A stretch of DNA of 64,000 nt from Poindextera sp036272595 (GCA_036272595.1 DATAYM010000002.1:8632-72631); one strand, 5' to 3'; counted from the stretch's first letter, positions 27,407-36,656 are shown. Translations and numbers: made by a program. The notes: a model not told the origin generated them from the sequence alone.

Positions 27407-30400
27407 TGTTTCGAAAGCTGCTCATCGCCAATCGCGGCGAGATCGCCGTTCGGATCGCCCGCACGGCGACCGACATGGGTATCGCGACGGTCTCCGTCGC
27501 GCCGCAGGACGACGCCAATTCCCTTCACACCCGGGCCAGCGACGAGACCGTGGTGCTGCAGGGCGCCGGCGCGGGCGCCTATCTGGATATCGACCAACTC
27601 GTCGCCGCCGCCGTGCGGACCGGGTGCGACAGCGTTCACCCGGGGTATGGCTTCCTCAGCGAAAATCCGCGGTTCGCGACGGGTTGCGCCACAGCCGGGC
27701 TGACTTTTGTCGGACCAAGCCCGGAACAGCTGGCGCTTTTTGGCGACAAGGCGCGCGCCCGCGCCCTGGCGAAAGGCTGCGGCGTTCCCGTGCTGCCCGG
27801 AACCGAGGGCCCGACCTCGCTTGCCGAAGCCCGCGCTTTCCTGGAAAGCCTCGGCGAGCACGGCGCCATCATGCTCAAGGCGATCGCCGGCGGCGGCGGG
27901 CGCGGCATCCGGCAGGTCGATCGCCTGGAAGATCTCGCGCCGGCTTTCGAGCTTTGCGCGTCGGAGAGCCTGCGGGCGTTCGGGAACGGCGAACTCTATG
28001 TCGAACAGGTCCTCGGCGACGCCAGGCACCTGGAGGTTCAGGCGCTTGGCGATGGCTCCGGCGCCGTTTCCCACCTCTGGGATCGGGAATGCAGCCTGCA
28101 ACGGCGGCGCCAGAAGATCATCGAAATCGCGCCGGCGGTCGGCATATCGGACGCTACGCGCGAGCGATCGTTCGAAGCGGCAAGCCTGATCGCCAGGGCG
28201 GTCGGTCTGCGAAATCTCGCGACCTTCGAGTTCCTGGTCGATCAAACGGGGCAGGGCGAGGCCTTCGTATTCATGGAGGCCAACCCGCGGCTTCAGGTCG
28301 AGCACACCGTGACAGAGGCAGTCATGGGCATGGATCTGGTGGCGCTGCAGTTGAGGCTCGCCGCGGGCGCCAGCCTTGAGAATCTGGGCTTGGCCCAGGC
28401 GGACATCCCACGGCCCCGCGGTTCGGCGGTGCAGGCGCGGGTGAACATGGAGACCATGCAAGGCGACGGCTCGGCCAAGCCGGCCAGCGGCGTCCTGGCC
28501 GCGTATGAGCCGCCGGCGGGTCCGGGCGTACGGGTCGACGGCTTTGGATACGCCGGCTACCGGACCAGCACGAACTTCGACTCACTGCTGGCCAAGGTCA
28601 TCGTGCACGTCCCGGACGGGACGCTGGCCGACGCCATGCACAAGGCGTCGCGGGCGCTCTCCGAATTCAAGATCACCGGCGTCCCGACCAACATCGCCTT
28701 CCTGCAAAGGCTGGTGTCCATGCCGGAGGTGGGCGAGGGCAGGGTCAACACGCGCTTCATCGAGGACCATCGCGCGGCGCTCACCAACGCCGATGGCGCG
28801 GCGTCGGCGCCCAGGCGCTATTTCGAGCCCGCCCGGGGCGCGCGACTGGCCGGGGCGACGATAGACCGGTCGGACCCGCTGGCGATCCTGGACCGGGGGC
28901 TGGGCTCGGAGGCGATGGCGCCGACCGCCGACGGCGGCGGCGAGATCGCGACGCCGGACGGGTGCGTGGCGGTGCTTGCGCCGTTGCAAGGGGCCATCGT
29001 GAGCACGAGCGTGGCCGCAGGCGAGCTGGTGCTCGCCGGTCGGCCGGTGCTGGTCATGGAAGCCATGAAGATGGAGCACCTGGTGCTGAGCGAGCACACC
29101 GGGATTCTCCGCGAGTTCACCGTCAGGCCCGGGGACGCCGTCTATGAGGGCGCGGCGCTGGCGTTCATCGAACCGAGGCCGGTCGAAGGCTGGACGCCGG
29201 TCGATGACGAACGCGAAGACATCGAGTTCGTGCGCGCCGACCTGGCCGAGCTTCAACAGCGCCGGCAACTGCGGGCCGACGCGACCAGGACCGAAGCCGT
29301 CGAGCGTCGCCATGCCCGGGGGCAGAGAACGGCCCGGGAAAACATCGACGATCTCTGCGATCCGGGCTCCTTCGTCGAACTGGGCGGCCTGGCGGTGGCC
29401 GCGCGCCGCCAGCGCCACAGTCTTGATGAGCTGGTCCGCAACACCCCGGCGGACGGTTTCATCATGGGAACGGCGCGTGTGAACGGCGACCGTTTCGCCG
29501 ACGAGCGGGCGCGCTGCGCGGTGATGGCCTACGACCCCACCGTTCTGGCGGGCACCCAGGGCATGAAGGGGCATGAAAAGCTCGACCGGATGCTCGAGCT
29601 GGCCGCCAAGTCGCGGCTGCCCGTGGTGTTCTTCACCGAAGGCGGCGGCGGACGCCCCGGCGACACCGACAAGCTCGGGGTGGGCTACAACTTCATCCGC
29701 ACCTTCAGCCTGCTCGGCCAGCTCAGCGGCCTCGTGCCGCTCGTCGGCGTCACCAACAGCCGCTGTTTCGCCGGCAATGCGTTCATTCTCGGCTGTTGCG
29801 ACGTGGTCATCGCCACCCAAAGCTCGACCATCGGCATCGCCGGGCCGGCGCTGATCGAGGGCGCGGGCCTCGGCGCGTACAGGCCAGAGGAGATCGGCCC
29901 GGTCAGCATGCAGGCCCCCAACGGGGTCATCGACGTGCTTGTGGCCGACGAGGCCGCCGCGGTGGCCGCCGCCAAGCGGTACCTCGGCTATTTCCAGGGG
30001 CCGCTCGCGGCGTGGAGCCACGCCGATCAACGCCTGATGCGCAGCGTCGTCCCGGAAAACCGCCGGCGCGTCTACGACATGCGCAAGCTGATCGCCATCC
30101 TGGCGGACACCGACACGGTCATGGAGCTGCGTCCGCAGTTCGGCGCGGCCATCATCACCGCCTTGATCAGGATCGAGGGCCGGGCCATCGGCGTCATCGC
30201 CAACAATCCCCATCACCTCGGCGGCGCCATCGACAGCGCCGGCTCCGACAAGGCGACGCGGTTCATGCAGCTGTGCGAAGCCTACGATCTGCCGATCCTG
30301 TCGCTCTGCGACACCCCCGGCTATATGGTCGGCCCTTCGGCGGAGCAGACGGCGCTCATCCGGCATTGCGCGCGCATGATCGTCATCGGCTCGAACCTGA

Positions 30401-30786
30401 CCGTGCCGATGATCGCCATCGTCGTGCGGAAGGGGTATGGCCTAGGCGGTCTGGCCATGGCCGGCGGCAGCTTCAGCAACTGCATCATGACCGCCGCGTG
30501 GCCCACCGGCGAGTTCGGCGGAATGGCCCTGGAGGGCTTCGTCAAACTCGGATTCCGCGACCAGCTCGCGGCCATCGAAGACCTCGGCGAGCGCCAGGCG
30601 AAGTACGAGGAGATGGTCGCGCAGCTCTATGAGGACGGCAAAGCCCTGAACGCCGCGACCTTCTACGAGTTCGACGATGTGATCGATCCGCAGGATACGC
30701 GGCAGTGCATCGTCGAGGCGCTTCGCTCCAGCCCGCCGCCACGCAGCCGCGACGGCAAGAAACTGCCCTGGATCGACACATGGTAG
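27406..30786 (+). CDS. Single-chain biotin-dependent acyl-CoA carboxylase
   Basis: A 1126-residue fusion of all catalytic parts. Residues ~1-450 are biotin carboxylase (KLLIANRGEIAVRIART, ATP loop GGGGRGI, EANPRLQVEHTVTE). Biotinyl carrier: MEAMKMEH with biotin on K555. From about residue 610 to the end is a carboxyltransferase with both N and C halves (RENIDDLCDPGSF, MKGHEKLDRM, EGGGGRPGD, DTPGYMVGP, AVVRKGYGLGGLAM). This is the domain order of the single-chain long-chain acyl-CoA carboxylase type, whereas most propionyl- and methylcrotonyl-CoA carboxylases have separate subunits. ATG 27406 overlaps the ligase stop; the far upstream open frame is spurious. Confidence 0.9.
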   Translation: MFRKLLIANRGEIAVRIARTATDMGIATVSVAPQDDANSLHTRASDETVVLQGAGAGAYLDIDQLVAAAVRTGCDSVHPGYGFLSENPRFATGCATAGLTFVGPSPEQLALFGDKARARALAKGCGVPVLPGTEGPTSLAEARAFLESLGEHGAIMLKAIAGGGGRGIRQVDRLEDLAPAFELCASESLRAFGNGELYVEQVLGDARHLEVQALGDGSGAVSHLWDRECSLQRRRQKIIEIAPAVGISDATRERSFEAASLIARAVGLRNLATFEFLVDQTGQGEAFVFMEANPRLQVEHTVTEAVMGMDLVALQLRLAAGASLENLGLAQADIPRPRGSAVQARVNMETMQGDGSAKPASGVLAAYEPPAGPGVRVDGFGYAGYRTSTNFDSLLAKVIVHVPDGTLADAMHKASRALSEFKITGVPTNIAFLQRLVSMPEVGEGRVNTRFIEDHRAALTNADGAASAPRRYFEPARGARLAGATIDRSDPLAILDRGLGSEAMAPTADGGGEIATPDGCVAVLAPLQGAIVSTSVAAGELVLAGRPVLVMEAMKMEHLVLSEHTGILREFTVRPGDAVYEGAALAFIEPRPVEGWTPVDDEREDIEFVRADLAELQQRRQLRADATRTEAVERRHARGQRTARENIDDLCDPGSFVELGGLAVAARRQRHSLDELVRNTPADGFIMGTARVNGDRFADERARCAVMAYDPTVLAGTQGMKGHEKLDRMLELAAKSRLPVVFFTEGGGGRPGDTDKLGVGYNFIRTFSLLGQLSGLVPLVGVTNSRCFAGNAFILGCCDVVIATQSSTIGIAGPALIEGAGLGAYRPEEIGPVSMQAPNGVIDVLVADEAAAVAAAKRYLGYFQGPLAAWSHADQRLMRSVVPENRRRVYDMRKLIAILADTDTVMELRPQFGAAIITALIRIEGRAIGVIANNPHHLGGAIDSAGSDKATRFMQLCEAYDLPILSLCDTPGYMVGPSAEQTALIRHCARMIVIGSNLTVPMIAIVVRKGYGLGGLAMAGGSFSNCIMTAAWPTGEFGGMALEGFVKLGFRDQLAAIEDLGERQAKYEEMVAQLYEDGKALNAATFYEFDDVIDPQDTRQCIVEALRSSPPPRSRDGKKLPWIDTW

Positions 30787-30826
30787 CGGCCTCCCCGACA
30801 ACAAATCGCCAACTGCGGAGGAATCG

Positions 30827-32560
30827 ATGACCCAGAGCAGCGAGGCGCGCTCGCGCGCCCAAGCCGAAGACCTGCCCGATGTGCGGATCGACTTCGATGT
30901 CGAAACGCCGATGCGCGACGGCGTCATCCTGCGCAGCGACATCTACCGGCCGGCCGGCCCGGAGCCGGTTCCGGCCCTGCTGACCCGCGGGCCCTACGAC
31001 AAGCGGGTGTCGCACCGCTCGCACATGGGCCTGGATATTCGCGCGGCGACGGCGCGCGGCTATGCGGTGGTGGTCCAGGACGTACGCGGCCGGTTCGCCT
31101 CGGATGGCGAATTCATCCCGACGCCGACACAGCAGGTCGAGGGCCCCGACGGCTACGACACCATCGAGTGGATCGCCAGCCAACCCTGGTGCAGCGGCGC
31201 CGTCGGGATGTACGGCGCCAGCTATCTCAGCCTCACCCAGTTGATCGCCGCCAGCGAAAGGCCGCCCAGCCTGCGCGCCATCGTGCCGGAGAAGACCGGC
31301 TATCCCGCGCGCGGCGCGCTGCTGCTGGATTCGATCCTGATCATGTGGACGGCCGGCCAAGCCCGCGACTGGCTCGAAAAGGCGATGCAGCGTCAGGCGG
31401 CCGGGGAAAAAGAGGCCGCGATCCTGCGGGAGGTGATGATGAACCCGCAGGCGGCGGTCCGGCATCTGCCGCTGAACGACATGCCGCTGATGAACATCGG
31501 CGGCTTGTCGACCTTCCAGGAGACCATCACCCGCCTCCAGACCCAGGGCCGCCCCGACATCGCCGCCATCGACATTCCGGTGCTGATCGTCAGCGGCTGG
31601 TACGACATGGGCACCACGGACACCGCCGAGATCTACGCGACCCTGCTCGAGCGGGCGGCCGGGCCGGGCCACGAAGCCAATATCATCTTCGGCCCCTGGG
31701 ACCACGGCAACAGCAGCTACGCGCTCGGCGAGGTCTATTTTGGCCCGTTCGCGTCCAATCAGTTGGCGGAGATCCCGGGACTCTACCTGGACTTCTACGA
31801 TCGCCACCTGAAGGGCGACACGACCAAGCCCGCGCCCGGCGCACGCTATTTCCTGATGGGCGCCAACGAATGGCGGTCCACGCCGACCTGGCCGCCGGCG
31901 CACCATGACACGGCCATGTACCTGCAGTCCGGCGGCGCGGCGAACGGGTCGCATGGCGATGGCCGGCTTGGTCCCGAGCCGGCGCCGGGCGGCATGCCGG
32001 CCGATCGCTACCGCTACGATCCGCACGACCCGGCGCCGTCGTTCGGCGGACGATACTTCGACATGGGCGGGTCCAGGGCCGGACCCTACGACCAGCGGCG
32101 CGTCGAGGAGCGCGACGATGTGCTGGTCTATACCAGCGAGGTGCTGGACGCCCCGCTGGAGATCACCGGGTCGGTCAGGCTGAAGGTCTTCGTAAGCTGC
32201 AGCACGCCTGACACCGACCTGGTGCTGAAGCTGTGCGACGTGTCTCCCGATGGTCTTTCGCACAATGTCGTGGACGAATTCTTCCGCTGCCGCTGGCGGG
32301 ACGGTTTCGACAAGACCCGGCTGTTCGAGCCGGGCGAGGTCTACGAGTTCGACATCGACATGGGCCCGATCGCCCACCTGTTCCAGCCGGGCCGCCGCCT
32401 GCGCCTGCAAGTCACCTCCAGCGCCTTTCCCCACTATGATCGCAACATGAATACCGGCCATCCGATCGGAGTCGATGCAACCGGACTGGTCGCCGAGGTC
32501 AGCCTGTTCCACGACGCCGAGCGGCTGAGCCGCCTGATCTTGCCGGTGGTGAACCCATGA
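30827..32560 (+). CDS. CocE/NonD-family serine hydrolase
   Basis: A 577-residue alpha/beta-hydrolase of the X-Pro dipeptidyl-peptidase/cocaine-esterase class. The nucleophile S132 lies in YGASYLS, and PMRDGVILRSDIYRP, VVQDVRGRFASDG and SGWYDMG are family landmarks. The C-terminal third is the jelly-roll domain (SVRLKVFVSCSTPDTDLVLKL). Members cleave esters or amides such as cocaine, acylated amino acids or glutaryl-7-ACA. No signal peptide is seen. It could release an amino alcohol or acid for the rest of the operon. Overlaps the aminotransferase-type gene by 4 bases. Confidence 0.88.
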   Translation: MTQSSEARSRAQAEDLPDVRIDFDVETPMRDGVILRSDIYRPAGPEPVPALLTRGPYDKRVSHRSHMGLDIRAATARGYAVVVQDVRGRFASDGEFIPTPTQQVEGPDGYDTIEWIASQPWCSGAVGMYGASYLSLTQLIAASERPPSLRAIVPEKTGYPARGALLLDSILIMWTAGQARDWLEKAMQRQAAGEKEAAILREVMMNPQAAVRHLPLNDMPLMNIGGLSTFQETITRLQTQGRPDIAAIDIPVLIVSGWYDMGTTDTAEIYATLLERAAGPGHEANIIFGPWDHGNSSYALGEVYFGPFASNQLAEIPGLYLDFYDRHLKGDTTKPAPGARYFLMGANEWRSTPTWPPAHHDTAMYLQSGGAANGSHGDGRLGPEPAPGGMPADRYRYDPHDPAPSFGGRYFDMGGSRAGPYDQRRVEERDDVLVYTSEVLDAPLEITGSVRLKVFVSCSTPDTDLVLKLCDVSPDGLSHNVVDEFFRCRWRDGFDKTRLFEPGEVYEFDIDMGPIAHLFQPGRRLRLQVTSSAFPHYDRNMNTGHPIGVDATGLVAEVSLFHDAERLSRLILPVVNP

Positions 32561-33864
32561 CCATGATCAACGCCTATGCGCGGGGCGGCTCGGACTCGCT
32601 CTCGGCCGAGGACGAGGCGCTGATCGCCCGGCGGGAAAGCGTGCTCGGGCCGGCCTACCGGCTGTTCTACCGCACCCCGGTGCACTTCGTGCGCGGGGAG
32701 GGGGTCTGGCTGTTCGACCCCGACGGCGAGGCCTATCTCGACGTCTACAACAACGTCGCCAGCGTCGGGCATTGCCATCCGCACGTGGTGGCGGCCCTGG
32801 CCCGCCAAGCGGCGATCCTCAACACCCATACCCGCTACCTGAACGAGATCGTGGTCGCCTACGCCGAGCGGCTGCTGGCCAAGTTCCCGGCCGAGCTGGC
32901 CAATGTCATGTTCGCCTGCACCGGCAGCGAGGCCAACGATCTGGCCATCCGGATCACCAAGGCTTTCACCGGCGGGACCGGCTTCATCGTCACCGAGGAG
33001 GCCTATCACGGGGTGACCGAGGCGGTGGCGTCGCTGTCGCCGTCCCTTGGCCATCTGGTCGACCTGGGCGTCCATGTCCGCACCGTGCCGGCGCCGCTGG
33101 CCTCCGGCGGGCCGCAGACCGGCGCGGTGTTCGCCGAGGGGGTGCGCCAGGCCATCGCCGATCTGCGGCGGCACGGCATCAGGCCGGCGGCGCTGCTGGT
33201 CGACACTATCTTCTCCAGCGACGGCGTCCATGCCGACCCAGCGGGGTTTCTGGCGCCGGCGGCGGAGGCGATCCGCGACGCCGGCGGCCTTTTCATCGCC
33301 GACGAGGTGCAGGCGGGTTTCGGGCGCACCGGCGAAGCGTTCTGGGGGTTCGCCCGCCACGGCGTGGTCCCGGACCTGGTCACCATGGGCAAGCCAATGG
33401 GTAACGGCCATCCGATGGCCGGCGTCGTCCTGAAGCCAGAGATCGCTGAGAGATTCGGAAAAAAATCGCGCTACTTCAACACGTTCGGTGGAAATCCTGT
33501 ATCCAGCGCCGTCGGCATTGCGGTGCTGGACGTGATCGAAGACGAGGGCCTGCAGCAGAACGCCCTGGCCGTCGGCGCGCACCTGAAGGTCGGGCTGGAG
33601 AGCTTGGCGCGGCTCTATCCCGCCATCGGCCAAGTGCGGGGCTCCGGCCTGTTCGTCGGCATCGACATCGAGGCTGGCGGCCTCGGCGCCGACCCCGCCG
33701 ACGTCGCGGCGCGGGTGGTCAACGACCTGCGCGACCACAAGGTGCTGATCAGCGCCACCGGCCCGCGCGCCAACGTCCTGAAGATCCGCCCGCCGCTGGT
33801 CTTCACGGCCGCCAACGCCGACCTCTTCCTGGAGCGGCTGGAGAGCGTGCTGAGCGGTCTCTAG
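32557..33864 (+). CDS. AGXT2L-type class III aminotransferase-fold phospho-lyase
   Basis: A 435-residue PLP protein of the class III aminotransferase fold. PLP residues are D249 (FIADE) and K279 (VTMGKPMGNGHP). VGHCHPHVV, LNTHTRYLNE, EVQAGFGRTG, YFNTFGGNPVS and a tail like GPRANVLKIRPP match human AGXT2L1/AGXT2L2, the ethanolamine-phosphate and 5-phosphohydroxylysine phospho-lyases, more than ordinary omega-transaminases. With the kinase at 24733 it would remove ammonia and phosphate from a phosphorylated amino alcohol, giving an aldehyde. Activity on any particular substrate is inference. Confidence 0.8.
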   Translation: MTMINAYARGGSDSLSAEDEALIARRESVLGPAYRLFYRTPVHFVRGEGVWLFDPDGEAYLDVYNNVASVGHCHPHVVAALARQAAILNTHTRYLNEIVVAYAERLLAKFPAELANVMFACTGSEANDLAIRITKAFTGGTGFIVTEEAYHGVTEAVASLSPSLGHLVDLGVHVRTVPAPLASGGPQTGAVFAEGVRQAIADLRRHGIRPAALLVDTIFSSDGVHADPAGFLAPAAEAIRDAGGLFIADEVQAGFGRTGEAFWGFARHGVVPDLVTMGKPMGNGHPMAGVVLKPEIAERFGKKSRYFNTFGGNPVSSAVGIAVLDVIEDEGLQQNALAVGAHLKVGLESLARLYPAIGQVRGSGLFVGIDIEAGGLGADPADVAARVVNDLRDHKVLISATGPRANVLKIRPPLVFTAANADLFLERLESVLSGL

Positions 33865-33873
33865 CGGCCATGG

Positions 33874-35118
33874 TCAGGCGGCCCGCTGCACCTCGACGGT
33901 GACGTGCGACAACGCCGGTATGGCGCGCAGCCGCTCGCGGTAGAACTCCGGACCATGGACGCTGGCGGTTTCCAGGCAGACGATCGCGCCCAGGTGGCCC
34001 GGCCCCAGCCGCCAGACGTGGAGGTCGGTCAGGCGGTCGCCGTCCTGCTCCACCGTCCGGCGAACATCGGCGGTGACGCGATCGTCGGGGTTCATGTCCA
34101 GCAGGATCGCGCCGGTGTCGCGGATCAGCCCGTAGGACCAGCTGGCGATGACGCATGCCCCGGCGATGCCGGCCAGCGGGTCCATCCACAGCCAGCCGAA
34201 GGCCCGGGCCAGCAGCAGGCCGACGATCACCATCACCGAGACGGCGGCGTCGGCCATGACATGGACGATGGCCGAGCGCATGTTGTTGTCGCGATGCGCC
34301 GCGGCGCCGTGGCCATGGTCATGCTCTTCGAACCGCACCGCGTAGTCGGCGCCGTTCACCCTGACATGGGCGGTGAAGGCGTGCGGTTCGGGGATTGCAA
34401 CGGTGCTCTGCAGGAAGCCGCCCCGGTCCTGCATGGCGAAGGTCTGGCGGGCGCCGTCCGGACGCACCGTCTCGACGCTCACGGATGTCGCGGCCAGCGG
34501 CGTGGAATCCTCTGCACGGATTCGGAAGACCGGTGGGTGAGACATCTCGAACACGCCCAGATAAAGCGCGCCCCTCGGCGTGACGATCCGATGCTCTTCG
34601 CCGTGCTCCGCGCCCGCGTGGCCATGGTCGTGGCCGTGTCCATGATGGTGGTGGCCGCCGCTGGACAGGACCCATGCCGAGACGATGTTCACCACCAGCC
34701 CGAGGCAGGCGATCGGGATGGCCTCGGCGAAATGGATCGCGACAGGCGCGAGCAGCCGGCTGACGGCTTCGTAGCCGATCAGCACCGCGATCATCGCCAG
34801 GATGATGGCGCTGGTGAACCCCGCCAGGTCGCCGAGCTTGCCGGTGCCGAAGCTGAACCGCTCGTCGCCGGCGTGCCTGCGCGCATAGCTGTAGGCGAGG
34901 GCGGCCAGCAGCAGCGCGCCGGCGTGGGTGCTCATGTGCAGGCCGTCGGCGATGAGGGCGATCGAGCCGAAGAGGCCGCCGCCGACGATCTCAAGCGCCA
35001 TCATCGCCCCGCAGATGCCGATGACGATCCAGGTCCTGCGCTCGGCGTGCTCGTGGCCTTCGCCGAGAAAGACATGGCTGTGCGCCGCGGGCGAAAGCGT
35101 TGGATCGAGCTCGGCCAT
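33874..35118 (-). CDS. dmeF: CDF-family Co2+/Ni2+ efflux protein with inserted domain
   Basis: A 414-residue cation diffusion facilitator. Transmembrane metal motifs are D58...H61-x3-H65 (ADGLHMSTH) and H286-x3-D290 (HVMAD). A histidine-rich stretch at ~156-176 follows TM4. Between it and a second short His-rich run at ~266-275 lies a ~90-residue beta-rich segment before TM5, which is much longer than a usual CDF loop. The C-terminal cytoplasmic domain (TDLHVWRLGPGHLGA) is intact. It follows dmeR by 9 bases, as in dmeRF operons. It exports Co2+/Ni2+ in proton exchange. Confidence 0.88.
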   Translation of the reverse strand: MAELDPTLSPAAHSHVFLGEGHEHAERRTWIVIGICGAMMALEIVGGGLFGSIALIADGLHMSTHAGALLLAALAYSYARRHAGDERFSFGTGKLGDLAGFTSAIILAMIAVLIGYEAVSRLLAPVAIHFAEAIPIACLGLVVNIVSAWVLSSGGHHHHGHGHDHGHAGAEHGEEHRIVTPRGALYLGVFEMSHPPVFRIRAEDSTPLAATSVSVETVRPDGARQTFAMQDRGGFLQSTVAIPEPHAFTAHVRVNGADYAVRFEEHDHGHGAAAHRDNNMRSAIVHVMADAAVSVMVIVGLLLARAFGWLWMDPLAGIAGACVIASWSYGLIRDTGAILLDMNPDDRVTADVRRTVEQDGDRLTDLHVWRLGPGHLGAIVCLETASVHGPEFYRERLRAIPALSHVTVEVQRAA

Positions 35119-35127
35119 CGATGCCTC

Positions 35128-35406
35128 CTATTTCAGATAGGTGCGGATCACCGCGAGCAGTTCTTCGGTGGCTTCGCCGTTCAGCGCCCCGGGGTGTTTT
35201 TCCGCATCGACCAGATGGGTGCGGACGTGCTCGTCGATCACTTCCGACATCAGGCCCGACATCGCCGCGCGGGTGCTGGCCAGGAGGTGCATCACCGTCT
35301 CGCAGCCGGCTTCCGCCTCGAGCGCCCGCTCGACCGCCTCGACCTGGCCGCGGATTCGGCGCACCCGCGCCAGCAGCTTGTTCTTCTCACGAACCGTATG
35401 CGTCAT
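35128..35406 (-). CDS. dmeR: RcnR/CsoR-family cobalt/nickel-sensing repressor
   Basis: A 92-residue all-helical repressor. It carries H3, C35, H60 and H64, the metal ligand set known for RcnR (Ni/Co). Copper sensors use Cys-His-Cys, and formaldehyde sensors (FrmR) lack this combination. It is immediately upstream of the efflux gene dmeF, and a short inverted repeat lies in front of its start. It would repress the operon until cobalt or nickel binds. Confidence 0.92.
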   Translation of the reverse strand: MTHTVREKNKLLARVRRIRGQVEAVERALEAEAGCETVMHLLASTRAAMSGLMSEVIDEHVRTHLVDAEKHPGALNGEATEELLAVIRTYLK

Positions 35407-35420
35407 GCCGCGCTTGTAGC

Positions 35421-35437
35421 ATAGGGGCCCACCCTAT
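35421..35437. promoter_or_regulatory. ATAGGG-N5-CCCTAT operator for dmeR
   Basis: A perfect inverted repeat ATAGGG (35421-35426) / CCCTAT (35432-35437) with a G/C-tract centre sits 14 bases upstream of the dmeR start. A further TAGTAGGG follows. RcnR/DmeR-type operators are short G-tract inverted repeats with A/T flanks, so shape and position fit autoregulation. Confidence 0.65.
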
Positions 35438-35477
35438 AGTAGGGACTGCTGTTTGGCGCGCGGACGCGGGCGGTGGC

Positions 35478-36656
35478 TCAGGCTTGCCGGTAAAGCGTCA
35501 CGACGCAGGCGCCGCCAAGGCCGAGATTGTGCTGCAGCGCCACTCGCGCGCCCTCGACTTGGCGCGCCTCGGCCTGGCCGCGCAGCTGCCAGACCAGCTC
35601 GGTGCATTGGGCGAGGCCGGTGGCCCCGAGAGGATGGCCCTTGGACAAGAGGCCGCCGGACGGATTGGTGACGATGCGGCCGCCGTAGGAATTGTCGCCG
35701 TCCCAGATGAACCTTTCCGCCGTGCCAAGCGGCGTCAGGCCTATGGCCTCGTAGGTGAGCAGTTCGTTGGCGGTGAAGCAGTCGTGCAGCTCGACCACGT
35801 CGACCTCGTCCGGGCCGACGCCGGCCTGCTCGAACACCGCCTGGGCGGCCGCCTCGGCCATGCCGTAGCCGACCACCTCGATCATCGAGTCCTTCTCGAA
35901 CGACCTGCCGGTATCGGTGGTCATGGCCTGGGCAAGGATTTCGACGCCCTTCAGCCCATGTTTGGCGGCGAAGGCCGGGGAGACCACCACCGCCGCCGCG
36001 GCGCCGCAGGTGGGCGGGCAGCACTGGTAGCGGGTGAGCGGCCCGTAGATGGGCTTGGAGGCCAGGATCTCCTCGATGGTCAGCGGATCGCGGAAGATGG
36101 CGAAAGGATTGTTGGCGGCGTGCTTGCGCGCCTTTTCCGAGATCTTGGCGAAGGTCGCGTCCCGGGTTCCGTGCTTTTCAGCGTATTCGCGGCCGGCGCC
36201 GCCGAACAGCTGCGCGGCGCCGGGCGACGCATCAGCCGCCTGGGCGCGGGCCATGACGCCGGTGTGCAGCTCCATGGTCGGCTTGCGGTCGCCATAGATG
36301 GTCCCGAGCGCCCCCGGCGACATCTGCTCGAAGCCGAGGGCCAGGGCGCAATCGACCACGCCGGAGGCCACCGCCTGGCGAGCGAGGAAGAGCGCCGTCG
36401 AGCCGGTGGAGCAGTTGTTGTTCACATTGATGATCGGAATGCCGCTCAGGCCCACCGGATAAAGGGCCGACTGGCCCGCCGTGGAGTCGCCATAGACATA
36501 ACCGACATAGGCCTGCTGCACCTGGTCGTAGGAAATCCCAGCGTCATTCAGCGCGGCCCTGGCGGCGTTGGCGCCCATCACGTCGTAGCTGTCGCTGGCC
36601 CCTGGCTTGGCGAACGGGATCATCCCGACGCCGGCGACGAGTGCTTGAACGGTCAT
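35478..36656 (-). CDS. Thiolase-family protein (SCPx-type lipid-transfer thiolase)
   Basis: A 392-residue thiolase-fold protein. The nucleophile is in NNNCSTGSTAL; the later motifs are VELHDCFTANE and KGHPLGATG, with the terminal HNLGLGGACVV. This pattern is that of SCPx thiolase/acetyl-CoA acetyltransferase-like proteins acting in sterol, branched-chain or aromatic-side-chain beta-oxidation. It lies 75 bases downstream of an acyl-CoA ligase gene on the same strand. No separate DUF35 partner is seen. The substrate is unknown. Confidence 0.85.
   Translation of the reverse strand: MTVQALVAGVGMIPFAKPGASDSYDVMGANAARAALNDAGISYDQVQQAYVGYVYGDSTAGQSALYPVGLSGIPIINVNNNCSTGSTALFLARQAVASGVVDCALALGFEQMSPGALGTIYGDRKPTMELHTGVMARAQAADASPGAAQLFGGAGREYAEKHGTRDATFAKISEKARKHAANNPFAIFRDPLTIEEILASKPIYGPLTRYQCCPPTCGAAAAVVVSPAFAAKHGLKGVEILAQAMTTDTGRSFEKDSMIEVVGYGMAEAAAQAVFEQAGVGPDEVDVVELHDCFTANELLTYEAIGLTPLGTAERFIWDGDNSYGGRIVTNPSGGLLSKGHPLGATGLAQCTELVWQLRGQAEARQVEGARVALQHNLGLGGACVVTLYRQA

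Noticed and set aside
28582..30366. 594-residue open frame antisense to the carboxyltransferase domain
   Set aside because: Complement of a strongly conserved coding region; composition is typical of GC-rich antisense frames.
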